From Nitrobacter sp039808345 (GTDB taxonomy: Bacteria; Pseudomonadota; Alphaproteobacteria; Rhizobiales; Xanthobacteraceae), in assembly GCF_047824785.1 (NCBI RefSeq), contig NZ_CP181167.1, positions 2,790,001-2,854,000 on the forward strand: 64,000 bases of DNA. The letters are read 5' to 3'. The first letter of the stretch is position 1. Every line of letters starts with the position of its first letter. Made by a program: the position numbers and the translations under genes. Of the stretch, positions 9,493 to 17,890 are shown piece by piece. The notes below the pieces were generated by a model. The model made no database searches and was not told the DNA's origin. It worked only from the letters and a program-made list of their open reading frames with translations.

Positions 9493-10383
9493 CTACTCTT
9501 CTCGGGGCGAGGAACTGAACAAGCCGGCGTTCCGTGAAGATCGTTGGCTGTCCGCGGGGATCAGGTTGTTCGCGTAGGACCCGCTCTCCCGCGCGAGCAT
9601 CGTCGAGAAATCGATGAGGACGGACGCGCTATGGTCGTTGCCATTGCCTTTTCCGGTATCAGCCCCAATCGCGTAGCGATGCGAGGGGTTGTATTCCTGC
9701 CAAAGATGAAGGCCCGCTTTCTCGCCCGACGGCTGAGCGCACTGCGCGATAAGCCGCTCGATCGTCGCGCGGTCGAAGAACGGGGAACCGGCCGCGACTG
9801 GATCGAGAAGCATTTCGACCTCGTAGACGCGCCTGCCTCCGGCGTTCAGCTCGCGCCGCTTCCCTTCAAGCGATATCTTGCGTTTGCCCGGGTCCGCGAT
9901 ATCGGCATTGACGGCGGCAGCGTCAGCATCGGTTTTGACGTATTTGTCGGGCCAGGCCGGGTCTCCCTGCCGGTTCACGACGGGGATGAAGCGCCCTCGT
10001 CCTCCCGATCCATTCACGGCTTTGCGCACGTATCCCATGACTCCCGCTTCGAGTATGAGATTTCCGAGAGTAAGCGACACCCCGTGCCCGGCCATGCCGC
10101 CTTTTGCCTCGTCGAGAAGCCGGATGATCTTCTCGGTGAGGGCTGGACTGTCCGCAGTCACGGCGTTTTCGAGGTCGTACCTGAGGATCAAGTCAGGGCG
10201 ATGCTCCTGGTAGAGGCGCCCGCGCATCGGCGTAAGGGCCATATGCGCCTCAACGCGGATGCGGTCGTTCGTCACGAGGTTCGAAACCCGCTTGAGCGTG
10301 GCCTCGTCCTTTGCGCGCGCCTGGTGGTAGAGCTGCCCGAAGTCGGAGATTAGCAGGTCGTTGGTCCGTGATCGCGTCGGAGC
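9493..10383 (-). pseudogene. Phage terminase large subunit, C-terminal part
   Basis: The complement frame is open for 297 codons and reads RLYQEHRPDLILRYDLENA and then the nuclease-region motif AIGADTGKGNGNDHSASV, typical of terminase large subunits of alphaproteobacterial prophages. The N-terminal ATPase half is missing; a TAG at 10384-10386 closes the frame upstream. The final residues after LIPADS do not match the family, so the 3' end is also damaged. Family role: ATP-driven packaging and cutting of phage DNA. Related phage genes survive at 14.0-17.3 kb and 46.1 kb. Confidence 0.6.
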
Positions 10384-10834
10384 CTATTTCCTATTCGCTG
10401 TCGCGTTTGAACATAGGCCCCGCTCCGTGTTTCTAACAAACTTGGCTGAAAAAATCCGGGTCGGTTGAGTATGAACGCTCACCGCTATCGGTACGGGATT
10501 ATCAGACTTAGGAGACTAGGAGGGGCAAACCCATTGGCCGATCCTGTGCGACGGAGGCGATCGCTACCAATTATATAGTCACCCTGGGCCATGGCAACAG
10601 GCGCCACGCGTTGTTCGAATGATCGTACCCAGGGCATCTCCTCGCCGCGCGAACGCACCCGACAGATGTTGACATTCGTACTGCCCATATTCGTGCAGAA
10701 AGGACTGGCATTCTTGGGCGAAGCGAGCATTGCTGTGACGTGAGGTGGCCCCTCGGATCGGCCCCGCAGCGCAACATCGCTGACGGGGCCTTGGATGGTG
10801 CGACGCTGATGTCGCATCAATTTCGGAGGGTCCC
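10384..10834. other. Leader region of recombinase cassette 1
   Basis: No gene is recognised. From about 10660 onward the sequence is closely similar to the region upstream of the second cassette (about 47700-47872), so homology between the two copies starts before the first gene. It contains two conserved hairpins, listed separately. Confidence 0.5.
10761..10789 (+). promoter_or_regulatory. Conserved leader hairpin, cassette 1
   Basis: GCCCCG-C-AGCG, loop CAACAT, CGCT-GA-CGGGGC can form a stem. The 29 bases are identical at 47799-47827 in cassette 2, although flanking bases differ. A second small stem (GCGAC/GTCGC around 10799-10814) is shared too. It could be an attenuator, a ribosome-site control element or a recombinase binding site; the function is inferred. 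Confidence 0.45.
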
Positions 10835-11233
10835 ATGCAGAAGTCATCCCGCAAACGTAAGCCACCATCGAACCGCCGCGGACGCGGTAAGGCCCTCACC
10901 ACAACGAAGGCAGCAAAAACAGCACCTCGTTCTGTGAGAGAGCCGACGAAACGACGTCCAACGCTTCCTTCAAGTCCGGCTGTAGGGGGCAGTGTATTCA
11001 GCGCAGGTGCTGAAGCAAACAAACGGCCGAACAAGCAAACAAAACTGCTTGATCTTTTGAGGCGCCCGGCTGGTGCGACCATTGCCGCGCTCTCAAACGC
11101 CTCCGGTTGGCAGCAGCATTCCGTGCGAGGATTTTTGGCCGGCGTTGTCCGCAAGAAGCTCGGGCTCGAGTTGGTCTCAATCGTTGAAGCAGATCAGCGC
11201 ATCTACCGCATCGTTGCAGCGAAGCAGGCCTGA
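10835..11233 (+). CDS. DUF3489 protein, cassette 1
   Basis: A 132-residue basic protein. The first 60 residues are Lys/Arg-rich and low in complexity. The C-terminal part (about 68-130, with LLRRPAGATIAALSNASGW and HSVRGFLAGVVRKKLGLEL) is the DUF3489 domain, which resembles a winged-helix fold and may bind DNA. The ATG follows a GGAGGGTCCC ribosome site. It is the first gene of a three-gene unit with DUF2924 and a large serine recombinase, and its copy at 47873-48271 is very similar. The likely role is control of, or assistance to, the recombinase; this is inferred from context. Confidence 0.85.
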   Translation: MQKSSRKRKPPSNRRGRGKALTTTKAAKTAPRSVREPTKRRPTLPSSPAVGGSVFSAGAEANKRPNKQTKLLDLLRRPAGATIAALSNASGWQQHSVRGFLAGVVRKKLGLELVSIVEADQRIYRIVAAKQA

Positions 11234-11235
11234 CG

Positions 11236-11703
11236 ATGGCTAAGGCCGCGAAGAACGAGCTCGCGCGTTGTCACGATCTCGGTGGTCGGCGACCGCAGTC
11301 TCGTGGTCGTCGCTCAAGCTGGTCCGCGCTGGCGCATCTTCCGAAGCATCTGCAGACAGCCATCGTAAGCTATCGGCGACAGGTCGATCAGTCGGACGAT
11401 CTTGATCCGACGGTTCGCCAGTTCCTTGATCGGATCGGCGAGAAAGAGACGTCCGATTCCGTCATGGCCAAGCTCGTGGCCTTCGACCGAGGACAGGTCG
11501 AGTTGAAGGCCGGCACCATCCTGTCGCGCGAATGGAACGGCATCACCCAGCGGGCGATCGTCGTTGAGGATGGCTTCCTGTGGGAGGGGACACTGTACGA
11601 CAGCCTCTCAGCCATCGCCTTCGCCATCACCGGTACCCGCTGGAGCGGGCCCCGCTTCTTTGGCCTACGGGATAACACGGTCGGTAAGGAGGACGGGCCG
11701 TGA
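11236..11703 (+). CDS. DUF2924 protein, cassette 1
   Basis: A 155-residue DUF2924 protein. Core residues about 75-150 read LKAGTILSREWNGITQRAIV, GFLWEGTLYDSLSAIAFAI and TGTRWSGPRFFGL, a small domain found almost always beside serine recombinases or in prophages, function unknown. It starts 3 bases after the DUF3489 stop, and its TGA overlaps the GTG start of the recombinase (GTGA), so the three genes are translationally coupled. The copy at 48274-48741 is nearly the same. Confidence 0.85.
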   Translation: MAKAAKNELARCHDLGGRRPQSRGRRSSWSALAHLPKHLQTAIVSYRRQVDQSDDLDPTVRQFLDRIGEKETSDSVMAKLVAFDRGQVELKAGTILSREWNGITQRAIVVEDGFLWEGTLYDSLSAIAFAITGTRWSGPRFFGLRDNTVGKEDGP

Positions 11704-13295
11704 GGGCGGGAAAAGCGGTGGCCCGAGAGATCGTCCGGTGCGCGATCTATACCCGGGTCTCGACCGACAATGGCCTCGATCAGGAGTTCAACTCGCTGGA
11801 TGCTCAGTATGAGGCTTCCAGTGCCTATATCAAAAGCCAGGCCCATGCCGGTTGGGTGCAGGTCAAGACCCGTTATGACGATGGCGGTTTCTCCGGAGGA
11901 TCAACCGACCGACCGGCACTGCAGAGCCTGCTGGAGGATATCCGGGCCCGCAAGATCGATGTCATTGTGGTCTACAAGGTCGATCGTCTGACCCGCTCGC
12001 TCGCCGACTTCGCCAAACTGGTCGAGCTGTTCGATGCCCATCGGGTGTCGTTTGTCTCGGTGACCCAGCAGTTCAATACCACAACGTCCATGGGACGCCT
12101 GACCCTCAACGTTCTCCTGTCCTTTGCCCAGTTCGAACGGGAGGTCACCTCGGAGCGCATCCGGGACAAGGTGGCAGCCTCCAAGAAGAAGGGCATCTGG
12201 GTCGGAGGTCCCCTCCCCCTCGGCTACGCCATGGAAAATGGCAAGGTGGCCGTCGTCCCCGAAGAAGCCGAACGGGTCCGTCACATCTTCACCCGCTATC
12301 TCGAGCTTGGCAGTGTCCGTGCCTTGATGCGAGACCTCAAGGACCGCAACGTCGTCAGCAGACGGCGCGTTCTCAAGACCGGCGTAACCCGGGGCGGAGT
12401 TGCATTCGGCTGTGGCGCCTTATTCCATCTGCTGCGCAACCGCTTCTACATTGGCGAGGTCAACTACAAGGGGCAAATCTATCCGGGCGAGCAGCCCCCG
12501 ATCCTGGATCGGGATCTGTTCGATCGTGTCCAGACCATGCTCTCGGACCAGCGCAGTCATCAGACCAGAACCCGGACCTCCTTCAGCCATCTCCTGACTG
12601 GTCTGATGTTTGACGACGCCGGCCATCGCATGGCGCCGACCCAGGCCCAGAAGAAGGGCCGGCACTACAGCTACTATGTCTCGCGACCGCTTCTGTTCGG
12701 GAATGCAGCGACCGCCCCAGTTGGTTCGGTCTCTCGGGTGCCAGCCCCTGACATCGATGACCAGGTCCGCAAGGTTGTCCTGGAGCCGCGAAACAAAAGC
12801 ACGGGCACGATCGACAACACCTACGCCTCCTTGCTGATCGAACGGATCGAGGTTCAGCAAAATCGTCTCGTCGTGCAACTGAAGCAGGATCCGGACAATC
12901 CCGCCGAAGACGACCACTCCACCATCGTCATCCCCTGGACCAAGCCACCCTCCAAACGAGCGCGGTCCATCCTACGCCCGACCTCCGCAAAACTTCCGCT
13001 CCGCCCGATGAAGCTGGAGCAACGCGCTACGCTGGTCGCAGCGATTGCCCGCGGCCGGCGCTGGCTTGATGAACTCATTACGGATTCGGCGACAGATGCC
13101 CAAGCAATCGCAACGCGCGAGCGATGCAGCCTGCGACACGTCAACATGACACTGTCGTTGGCCTTCCTCTCTCCCGCACTCACCAAGGCTGCCGTTGAAG
13201 GTCGGTTACCTCGTGGCATCGGTCTCGAACAGCTGCGCGAGCTCCCGCTTGAATGGGATCGTCAGTTCGAAGCGCTAGGTCTCGATCCGATCTGA
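11700..13295 (+). CDS. Large serine recombinase, cassette 1
   Basis: A 531-residue recombinase. The N-terminal resolvase domain (about 12-160) contains the nucleophile Ser21 in YTRVSTDN, the YDDGGFSGG segment and the VVYKVDRLTRS helix. The 'recombinase' DNA-binding domain follows (about 180-290, HLLRNRFYIGEVNYKG). Large serine recombinases usually then carry a Cys4 zinc ribbon; here the equivalent region (LLTGLMFDDAGHRMAPT) has no cysteines. The start is GTG at 11700, overlapping the DUF2924 stop. The frame is intact, so this copy may be active. Family role: site-specific integration, excision or inversion of mobile DNA. Confidence 0.9.
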   Translation: MRAGKAVAREIVRCAIYTRVSTDNGLDQEFNSLDAQYEASSAYIKSQAHAGWVQVKTRYDDGGFSGGSTDRPALQSLLEDIRARKIDVIVVYKVDRLTRSLADFAKLVELFDAHRVSFVSVTQQFNTTTSMGRLTLNVLLSFAQFEREVTSERIRDKVAASKKKGIWVGGPLPLGYAMENGKVAVVPEEAERVRHIFTRYLELGSVRALMRDLKDRNVVSRRRVLKTGVTRGGVAFGCGALFHLLRNRFYIGEVNYKGQIYPGEQPPILDRDLFDRVQTMLSDQRSHQTRTRTSFSHLLTGLMFDDAGHRMAPTQAQKKGRHYSYYVSRPLLFGNAATAPVGSVSRVPAPDIDDQVRKVVLEPRNKSTGTIDNTYASLLIERIEVQQNRLVVQLKQDPDNPAEDDHSTIVIPWTKPPSKRARSILRPTSAKLPLRPMKLEQRATLVAAIARGRRWLDELITDSATDAQAIATRERCSLRHVNMTLSLAFLSPALTKAAVEGRLPRGIGLEQLRELPLEWDRQFEALGLDPI

Positions 13296-14022
13296 CCAGC
13301 GACACCGCGCTCTTGATTTTTCGCCATTTCGATGTCGCGAAAGAAGCACTTCCGGCCTCCCCGAGAAAGCAGGCTTTCGCACAGATGGGCAGACCCGTCG
13401 CGGTTCAAACCCGCAATAAAAGTAGCATGATGCCGGCTATGTCCCTTTGAACCGATTGGTTGCAGCGGCCGAACTGACCCAGTCAGCGAACCCGTCTCTG
13501 CTGCTCGGCCAGGAACGGGAATTTTCGATGCAGAGACAAAGCGCATTTTGGCAAGATTTTTGAGACCAGAGACGCGCGCTGAGACTGAACGGATCGCCAA
13601 AACCCCGCAATTTGCGCGACAAATCGACGGATGTGCCACCGAGCTCGGTTCCTGCGAACTGGGTGGTGGCGGAGGCAGTCGGATGCGAACGAGTCTCCAA
13701 AAGCCATAACAGGGAATTTCTTGCAAATTGCAGGTCAAAACAGGCTTCTGGTCGGCTCATAGTGGCGAGGCGATAGAAATTCTCCTGTGAATTCCGTTTG
13801 ATGCGCTGTAGTCCAAGCACTTTCCTGTTATTCTGCATAACAGGCGTTAATTACGGGCAAACAGGCAATTTGAAAGCAGCATCAGGCATTTGAAAGCTCC
13901 GAACAGGCAGCGGTCCGGAGCGGAATCGCGCATAGCTTGAGACGCGACATGCTTGACGCTGTAAACCTTGGGGAACCGAGCATGCTCCCATTGATCACGT
14001 CCAGTGCTGGGTCCTCCTCGCC
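13296..14022. other. Non-coding region with AACAGG repeats after recombinase
   Basis: About 730 bases with no recognised gene. It holds repeated AACAGG/ATCAGG units at about 13708, 13739, 13839, 13860, 13882 and 13904, and an inverted repeat CCTGTTAT (13824-13831) with ATAACAGG (13837-13844). It also holds a tandem pair containing AGGCA(A)TTTGAAAGC (13863-13877 and 13884-13897). The position directly behind the recombinase gene makes recombinase binding or attachment sites a reasonable guess. Confidence 0.5.
13824..13844. repeat. Inverted repeat CCTGTTAT / ATAACAGG
   Basis: Two 8-base arms separated by TCTGC, inside the AACAGG-repeat region downstream of the serine recombinase. It could be a protein-binding dyad or a recombination crossover arm. 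Confidence 0.5.
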
Positions 14023-14153
14023 ATGAACGATCCAGTCTCTGTCGCACCCTCGTCGCGGCTGGCCGTCGTTTACCGGCCAGTGAACGATCTCACTCCCGAT
14101 CCCCGCAATGCCCGCACCCATCCGAAGCGCCAAATCGACCAGCTTCGGGCCTC
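14023..14153 (+). pseudogene. ParB-like N-terminal end of a phage DNA methyltransferase gene
   Basis: From ATG 14023 the frame reads a ParB-type start (VNDLTPDPRNARTHPKRQID) as found at the N-terminus of ParB-methylase fusions of prophages. After about 43 residues an IS3-family element interrupts it. The methylase half resumes at 15389. Around 150-250 residues of linker normally present between the two are missing and the two halves are out of frame, so the gene is not merely interrupted but also deleted. Confidence 0.7.
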
Positions 14154-14215
14154 TGATCTGCCCCCTTTGAAGTGGTCCTCCCTGAAGTATGTTTTTCGGA
14201 TGGAGGATACGATCG

Positions 14216-14494
14216 ATGGCAAGGAAGAGGCATACGGCTGAAGAGATCGTTGCGAAGCTGCGGCAGGTTGATGTGCTGATGGCCCAGGGTCGCCAGGTGG
14301 CAGACGCAGTCCGAGCGATAGGCGTGACGGAAGTAACCTATTATCGATGGCGGAATGAGTATGGCGGCCTGAAGGGCGACCAGGTGAAGCGGCTGAAGGA
14401 GCTGGAGACCGAGAACACCCGGCTCCGTCGAGCGGTGTCGGATCTGACGCTGGACAAGCTGATCTTGGCGGAGGCCGCAAAGGGAAACTTCTAA
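14216..14494 (+). CDS. IS3-family OrfA
   Basis: The transposase N-terminal protein starts at MARKRHTAEEIVAKLRQVD (ATG 14216; the frame is open from 14189). It has an HTH_8/IS3 helix-turn-helix and a C-terminal leucine-zipper-like coiled coil (LKELETENTRLRRAVSDL). It ends shortly after a gcAAAGGGAAAC stretch where ribosomes can slip by -1 into orfB to make the full transposase. Confidence 0.85.
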   Translation: MARKRHTAEEIVAKLRQVDVLMAQGRQVADAVRAIGVTEVTYYRWRNEYGGLKGDQVKRLKELETENTRLRRAVSDLTLDKLILAEAAKGNF

Positions 14495-15324
14495 GCCCCT
14501 CCCGACGCCGTGCGTGCGTCGATCATGTAACAGCCGAGCTTAGCATCTCCGAGAGACGGGCGTGCCGGGCATTAGGTCAACACCGATCGACGCAGCGCAA
14601 GATCCCCACGACACCCGATGACGAGGCGGCTTTGACTGCCGACATCATCGAGCTTGCCCGCCAATATGGCCGCTACGGATATCGCCGGATTACGGCGTTG
14701 CTTCGCCGAGCCGGCTGGAGGGTGAACAAGAAGCGTGTTGAGCGGATCTGGCGCTGTGAGGGGCTGAAGGTCCCTGCAAAACACCCTAAACGCGGGCGTC
14801 TGGGGCTCAACGACGGCTCGTGCATCCGTCTGCGGCCGGAGCGGCCCAACCATGTCTGGTCCTATGACTTCGTTGCTGACCGCACCCACGATGGCAAGGC
14901 GTTCCGGATGTTGTGCATCATCGACGAGTTCAGCCGTGAGAGCTTGGCCATCCGTGTCGCACGGAAGCTCAAGGCGACCGATGTCATCGAAGCACTCTGC
15001 GAGCTGTTCGTCTCGCGGGGCATCCCTGCGCACATACGTTCAGACAACGGCCCTGAGTTCGTCGCCGAGGCGCTCCGGGATTGGATCGCCACCGTCGGAG
15101 CCAAGACCGCTTACATCGAACCTGGCAGTCCATGGGAGAATGGCTATTGCGAAAGCTTCAACGGCAAGCTGCGCGATGAACTGCTCAACGGAGAGATCTT
15201 CTACACGTTGAAGGAAGCCCAGATCGTGATCGAAAACTGGCGACGTCACTACAACACGGTGCGTCCACACTCATCGCTGGGATATCAACCACCGGCACCC
15301 GAGGCCCTCGTCTGGCCAGCATAG
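14486..15324 (+). CDS. IS3-family OrfB, rve DDE transposase
   Basis: This is the catalytic part of the transposase, read in -1 frame relative to OrfA. Continuous sense from about 14486 includes SRRRACVDHVTAELSISERR and then the rve domain (PNHVWSYDFVADRT, HIRSDNGPEFVAEAL, GSPWENGYCESFNGKLRDE), containing the DDE residues. A stand-alone start within the frame near 14632 is possible, but production as an OrfAB fusion is usual. The frame is intact, so the element may still move. Confidence 0.85.
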
Positions 15325-15388
15325 GAGATAGTCAAAATGCAATTCCTAAACTAACATTCCAATCGGACCACTCCGTGGGGGCCGGTCA

Positions 15389-16204
15389 CCTCCGGTTTTG
15401 GCGGCGCCAAGAACCAAGCTCGGCGATATCTGGATTCTCGGCGAGCATCGGGTGGGATGTGGCGACAGCCGCGATGCCGAATTCTTGCAGCGGGTCATCG
15501 GCGACAAAAAACGCGTCGATGCGGCTTTCCTCGATCCTCCCTACAATGTGCGGATCGGGGGACATGCAGTGTCTGCCGGAAGCCATCGCGAGTTCGCGAT
15601 GGCTTCCGGCGAGATGAACGAAGCCGAGTTCCGGTCCTTCCTGGCTGATACGCTGGGCGCCGCGGCGTCTGTCTCGCGCGACGGCGCGGTCCACTTCGTC
15701 TGCATGGACTGGCGGCACATGGACAGCGTCTCGGCGGTCGGCGCCACCGTCTATGGCGCGTGTCTAAACCTCTGCGTCTGGAACAAGTCCAATGCAGGGA
15801 TGGGATCGCTTTACCGATCCAAGCACGAACTGGTTTTTGTCTATCGCGTGGGAATGCCCCCCCATCTCAATATGGTCGAACTCGGCAAACACGGCCGCAA
15901 CCGCACCAATGTGTGGGATTACGCCTCGGTAAACTCCATGCGGGGCAGCCGACGGGAGGATCTTGCCCTCCATCCGACGGTCAAGCCGACAGGGCTTGTT
16001 GCCGACGCCCTCAAGGATGTCACGCGCCACGGCGATCTCGTGCTTGATCTTTTTCTCGGCTCCGGAACGACGCTCATCGCCGCCGAGCGAATCGGGCGGT
16101 GCTTTCGTGGGCTCGACATCGATCCGGCCTATGTCGATGTTGCGATCGAACGCTGGTCAGCGCGGACGGGCCTCGCGCCGCGTCTGGAGAAGCCTGCATC
16201 ATGA
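15389..16204 (+). pseudogene. Phage-type DNA methyltransferase, C-terminal catalytic part
   Basis: After the insertion sequence the frame reads RTKLGDIWILGEHRVGCGDS and an N6-adenine/N4-cytosine methylase domain. Motif IV (DPPYNV) comes before motif I (FLGSGTT), the beta-class order. The C-terminal target and SAM regions look complete (LHPTVKPTGLVADAL, GLDIDPAYVDVAIERW). It has lost its ParB-like partner region, so it could be expressed only from an internal start such as near 15398. Its stop overlaps the start of the next gene (ATGA), the original prophage operon arrangement. Confidence 0.75.
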
Positions 16205-16764
16205 ACAAGAAGTCATCCTCCCGGAAATCTCCGAATCCCGGCTGGTTTCCGAAGGGGCGCAGCGGCAATCTCAAAGGCCGCCCAACCTCCTCTCGTTCAA
16301 AGGCCTCGGCGTTCGAGGTCTTGGTAGAAAAGACCCTCACAGTAGACGGCCAAGGGGGCATCCGCGAGATCACCGTGGAGGAAGCACTTCAGCAGCGGAC
16401 CTATCAGGATGCACTGGCTGGCAAACGCATGGCCATACGCGAGGTCGTAAAATGGATCATCAAGCGAGAGGCTTGGCTGGAAAAGAATGCCCCAAGGCCT
16501 TCCCGGCAGGTGATCTGGCGTGACACTGAGCACGACCCCGACAATGCGGATGCCGCCCTGCTGCTTCTCGGGATCACGACTCGCAACCCCGACCGCGCTG
16601 AGATTTGCGGCCGCGCACAGCTTCTCCTCGAGCCATGGGCTGTTCAGGCGGCGCTGCGCCGCAGGCGGGGTGGCCAACGCCTGACCGACAAGGAGTGTGA
16701 TGAGATCCGACGCTGCACGCGCGATCCAAAGAGTCTGCGCTGGCCGCGGGGGACCGGCGAATGA
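16201..16764 (+). CDS. DUF5681 domain phage protein 1
   Basis: A 187-residue protein starting at the ATGA overlap with the methylase. The N-terminus carries the DUF5681 signature PGWFPKGRSGNLKGRP, a short basic motif found in small proteins encoded before terminase genes in alphaproteobacterial prophages. The rest is charged and of unknown fold. The function is unknown; a role near DNA packaging is inferred from the usual gene order. It overlaps the next gene by 4 bases. Confidence 0.75.
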   Translation: MNKKSSSRKSPNPGWFPKGRSGNLKGRPTSSRSKASAFEVLVEKTLTVDGQGGIREITVEEALQQRTYQDALAGKRMAIREVVKWIIKREAWLEKNAPRPSRQVIWRDTEHDPDNADAALLLLGITTRNPDRAEICGRAQLLLEPWAVQAALRRRRGGQRLTDKECDEIRRCTRDPKSLRWPRGTGE

Positions 16765-17327
16765 CGTCAGGCGGTCCATCGGATGACACGGAGGAGAATT
16801 TTGTCGGGTATCGCCGACCGCCGCGGACCACGCGCTTTGCCAAAGGCAAGAGTGGCAATCCGGCAGGCCGTCCCCGCGGCCGCCACCGGGAAGCTCCCTA
16901 TCAGAGCGTGCTAGGCCGGATGGTGACCATCCGGGAGGGTGGAACCACGCGCCGTGTCACGGCGGCCGAGGCATTTCTGCTCCAGCTCGCAAAGCGCGGG
17001 GTCGAAGGCGACGGAGCCGCAGCCCGTGCATCGCTTTCCCTCATCGAGGAATCCAGGTTTCGGCAAGTTGCCGTCGCTCCTCTGCACATCAGCTGGAAAG
17101 GCGTGGATCCCGGGAGCGTCACCTCTGCATTGGAGCCGCTGCGAATGGCCAGGACACTCGATCCATACCGCTCGACCGCACGGATCGTCCTGGAACCATG
17201 GCTCGTCGAGGCCGCGCTTGCCCGTCTCCCGCAGCGACTCAGTCCCGCCGATCAACAGGTCATCGTGAAGGCCACCCGCACCCCGCACAAGGTGCGATGG
17301 CCAGCATGGTGGAGCGAGCACCCGTAA
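16761..17327 (+). CDS. DUF5681 domain phage protein 2
   Basis: A 188-residue relative of the preceding protein: the DUF5681 motif appears at TRFAKGKSGNPAGRPRGR (about 32-49), followed by a helical region (TAAEAFLLQLAKRGVEGD). It starts in an ATGA overlap. The C-terminal WLVEAALARLP...VRWPAWW segment parallels WAVQAALRRRR...LRWPRG in the first protein, so the pair probably arose by duplication. The terminase gene expected next is absent here; a terminase fragment lies at 9.5-10.4 kb. Confidence 0.75.
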   Translation: MTSGGPSDDTEENFVGYRRPPRTTRFAKGKSGNPAGRPRGRHREAPYQSVLGRMVTIREGGTTRRVTAAEAFLLQLAKRGVEGDGAAARASLSLIEESRFRQVAVAPLHISWKGVDPGSVTSALEPLRMARTLDPYRSTARIVLEPWLVEAALARLPQRLSPADQQVIVKATRTPHKVRWPAWWSEHP

Positions 17328-17439
17328 ATTCCAAATCGAGCTTTGCTAAGATCCATCCCTTTTGCGTCAACCTGTGTCGCGACCTGATACTTCATGTCCA
17401 GCGACTTGCAAAATCAAAATGACGTAATTCCCTTTTTCG

Positions 17440-17540
17440 GAGCGATTCAAGACAAGGAGCCCCGATGTGGAAGCCTGAACACCGTCTGACGGCCGAGCGG
17501 CGCAACCTTCGGTGTGGGTCCGGCTGCCAATGGAAGGCGA
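17440..17540 (+). mobile_element. IS5-family remnant with internal deletion
   Basis: The end sequence and first codons (MWKPEHRLTAERRNLR from 17465) match the element at 52.76-53.65 kb, then jump directly to CQWKAI, deleting most of the N-terminal domain. Similarity stops near 17540. Confidence 0.7.
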
Positions 17541-17890
17541 TCACCGCCGATGAGCGGCAGGCGTGGTGCGCTAGACCGGTCAGGCGCGCTCAGAAAGGGA
17601 GCGATACTTTCGCACCGACCTAATGATCGCCACTACTACGGTCGTAACCTCAACATTGTCCCGACCTTGGAGAAGCGCGAGATGGTGATCTCGAAGACCC
17701 CGCCACAGCCCCCCGTTACGAGGATTCGCTCAAAGGTGTGCGATTGCTCCCTGCATTCGCGGGCGGAAAGTGGCACTGGCCACGGTCGTAAGCGAACAAT
17801 TTAAGGTCCCCTCGATCATTCGATCGAGGGGACTAATTTGCCAGGAAGCGCCTTATCGAAAAGGCGCAAAGCCATTTCGTCCGATGATGC
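17541..17890. other. Unassigned sequence with one strong hairpin
   Basis: No recognisable gene. The only structured element is the palindrome at 17806-17833. Confidence 0.4.
17806..17833. terminator. Strong hairpin, probable terminator
   Basis: A perfect 12-base stem (GTCCCCTCGATC/GATCGAGGGGAC) with loop ATTC lies 57 bases beyond the stop of the convergent DUF1236 gene on the complement. T-tracts are weak on both sides. Confidence 0.55.

Larger units (their letters stand above)
14154..15388 (+). mobile_element. IS3-family element, IS407-like group
   Basis: Terminal inverted repeats are imperfect: the left begins TGATCTGCCCCC, and the right end read on the complement is TGACCGGCCCCC, both continuing to AGTGGTCC. 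It is flanked by the 4-base direct repeat CCTC (14150-14153 and 15389-15392), the duplication length typical of the IS407 group. It carries orfA and orfB with a probable -1 frameshift. It is inserted in a prophage methylase gene. Confidence 0.85.

Noticed and set aside
9544..10353. 269-codon plus-strand open frame
   Set aside because: It is the antisense shadow of the terminase remnant, whose complement frame carries recognisable motifs; the plus frame has no family features.
13700..13915. CRISPR array
   Set aside because: The AACAGG units are too short, unevenly spaced and lack constant-length spacers; no cas genes are present.
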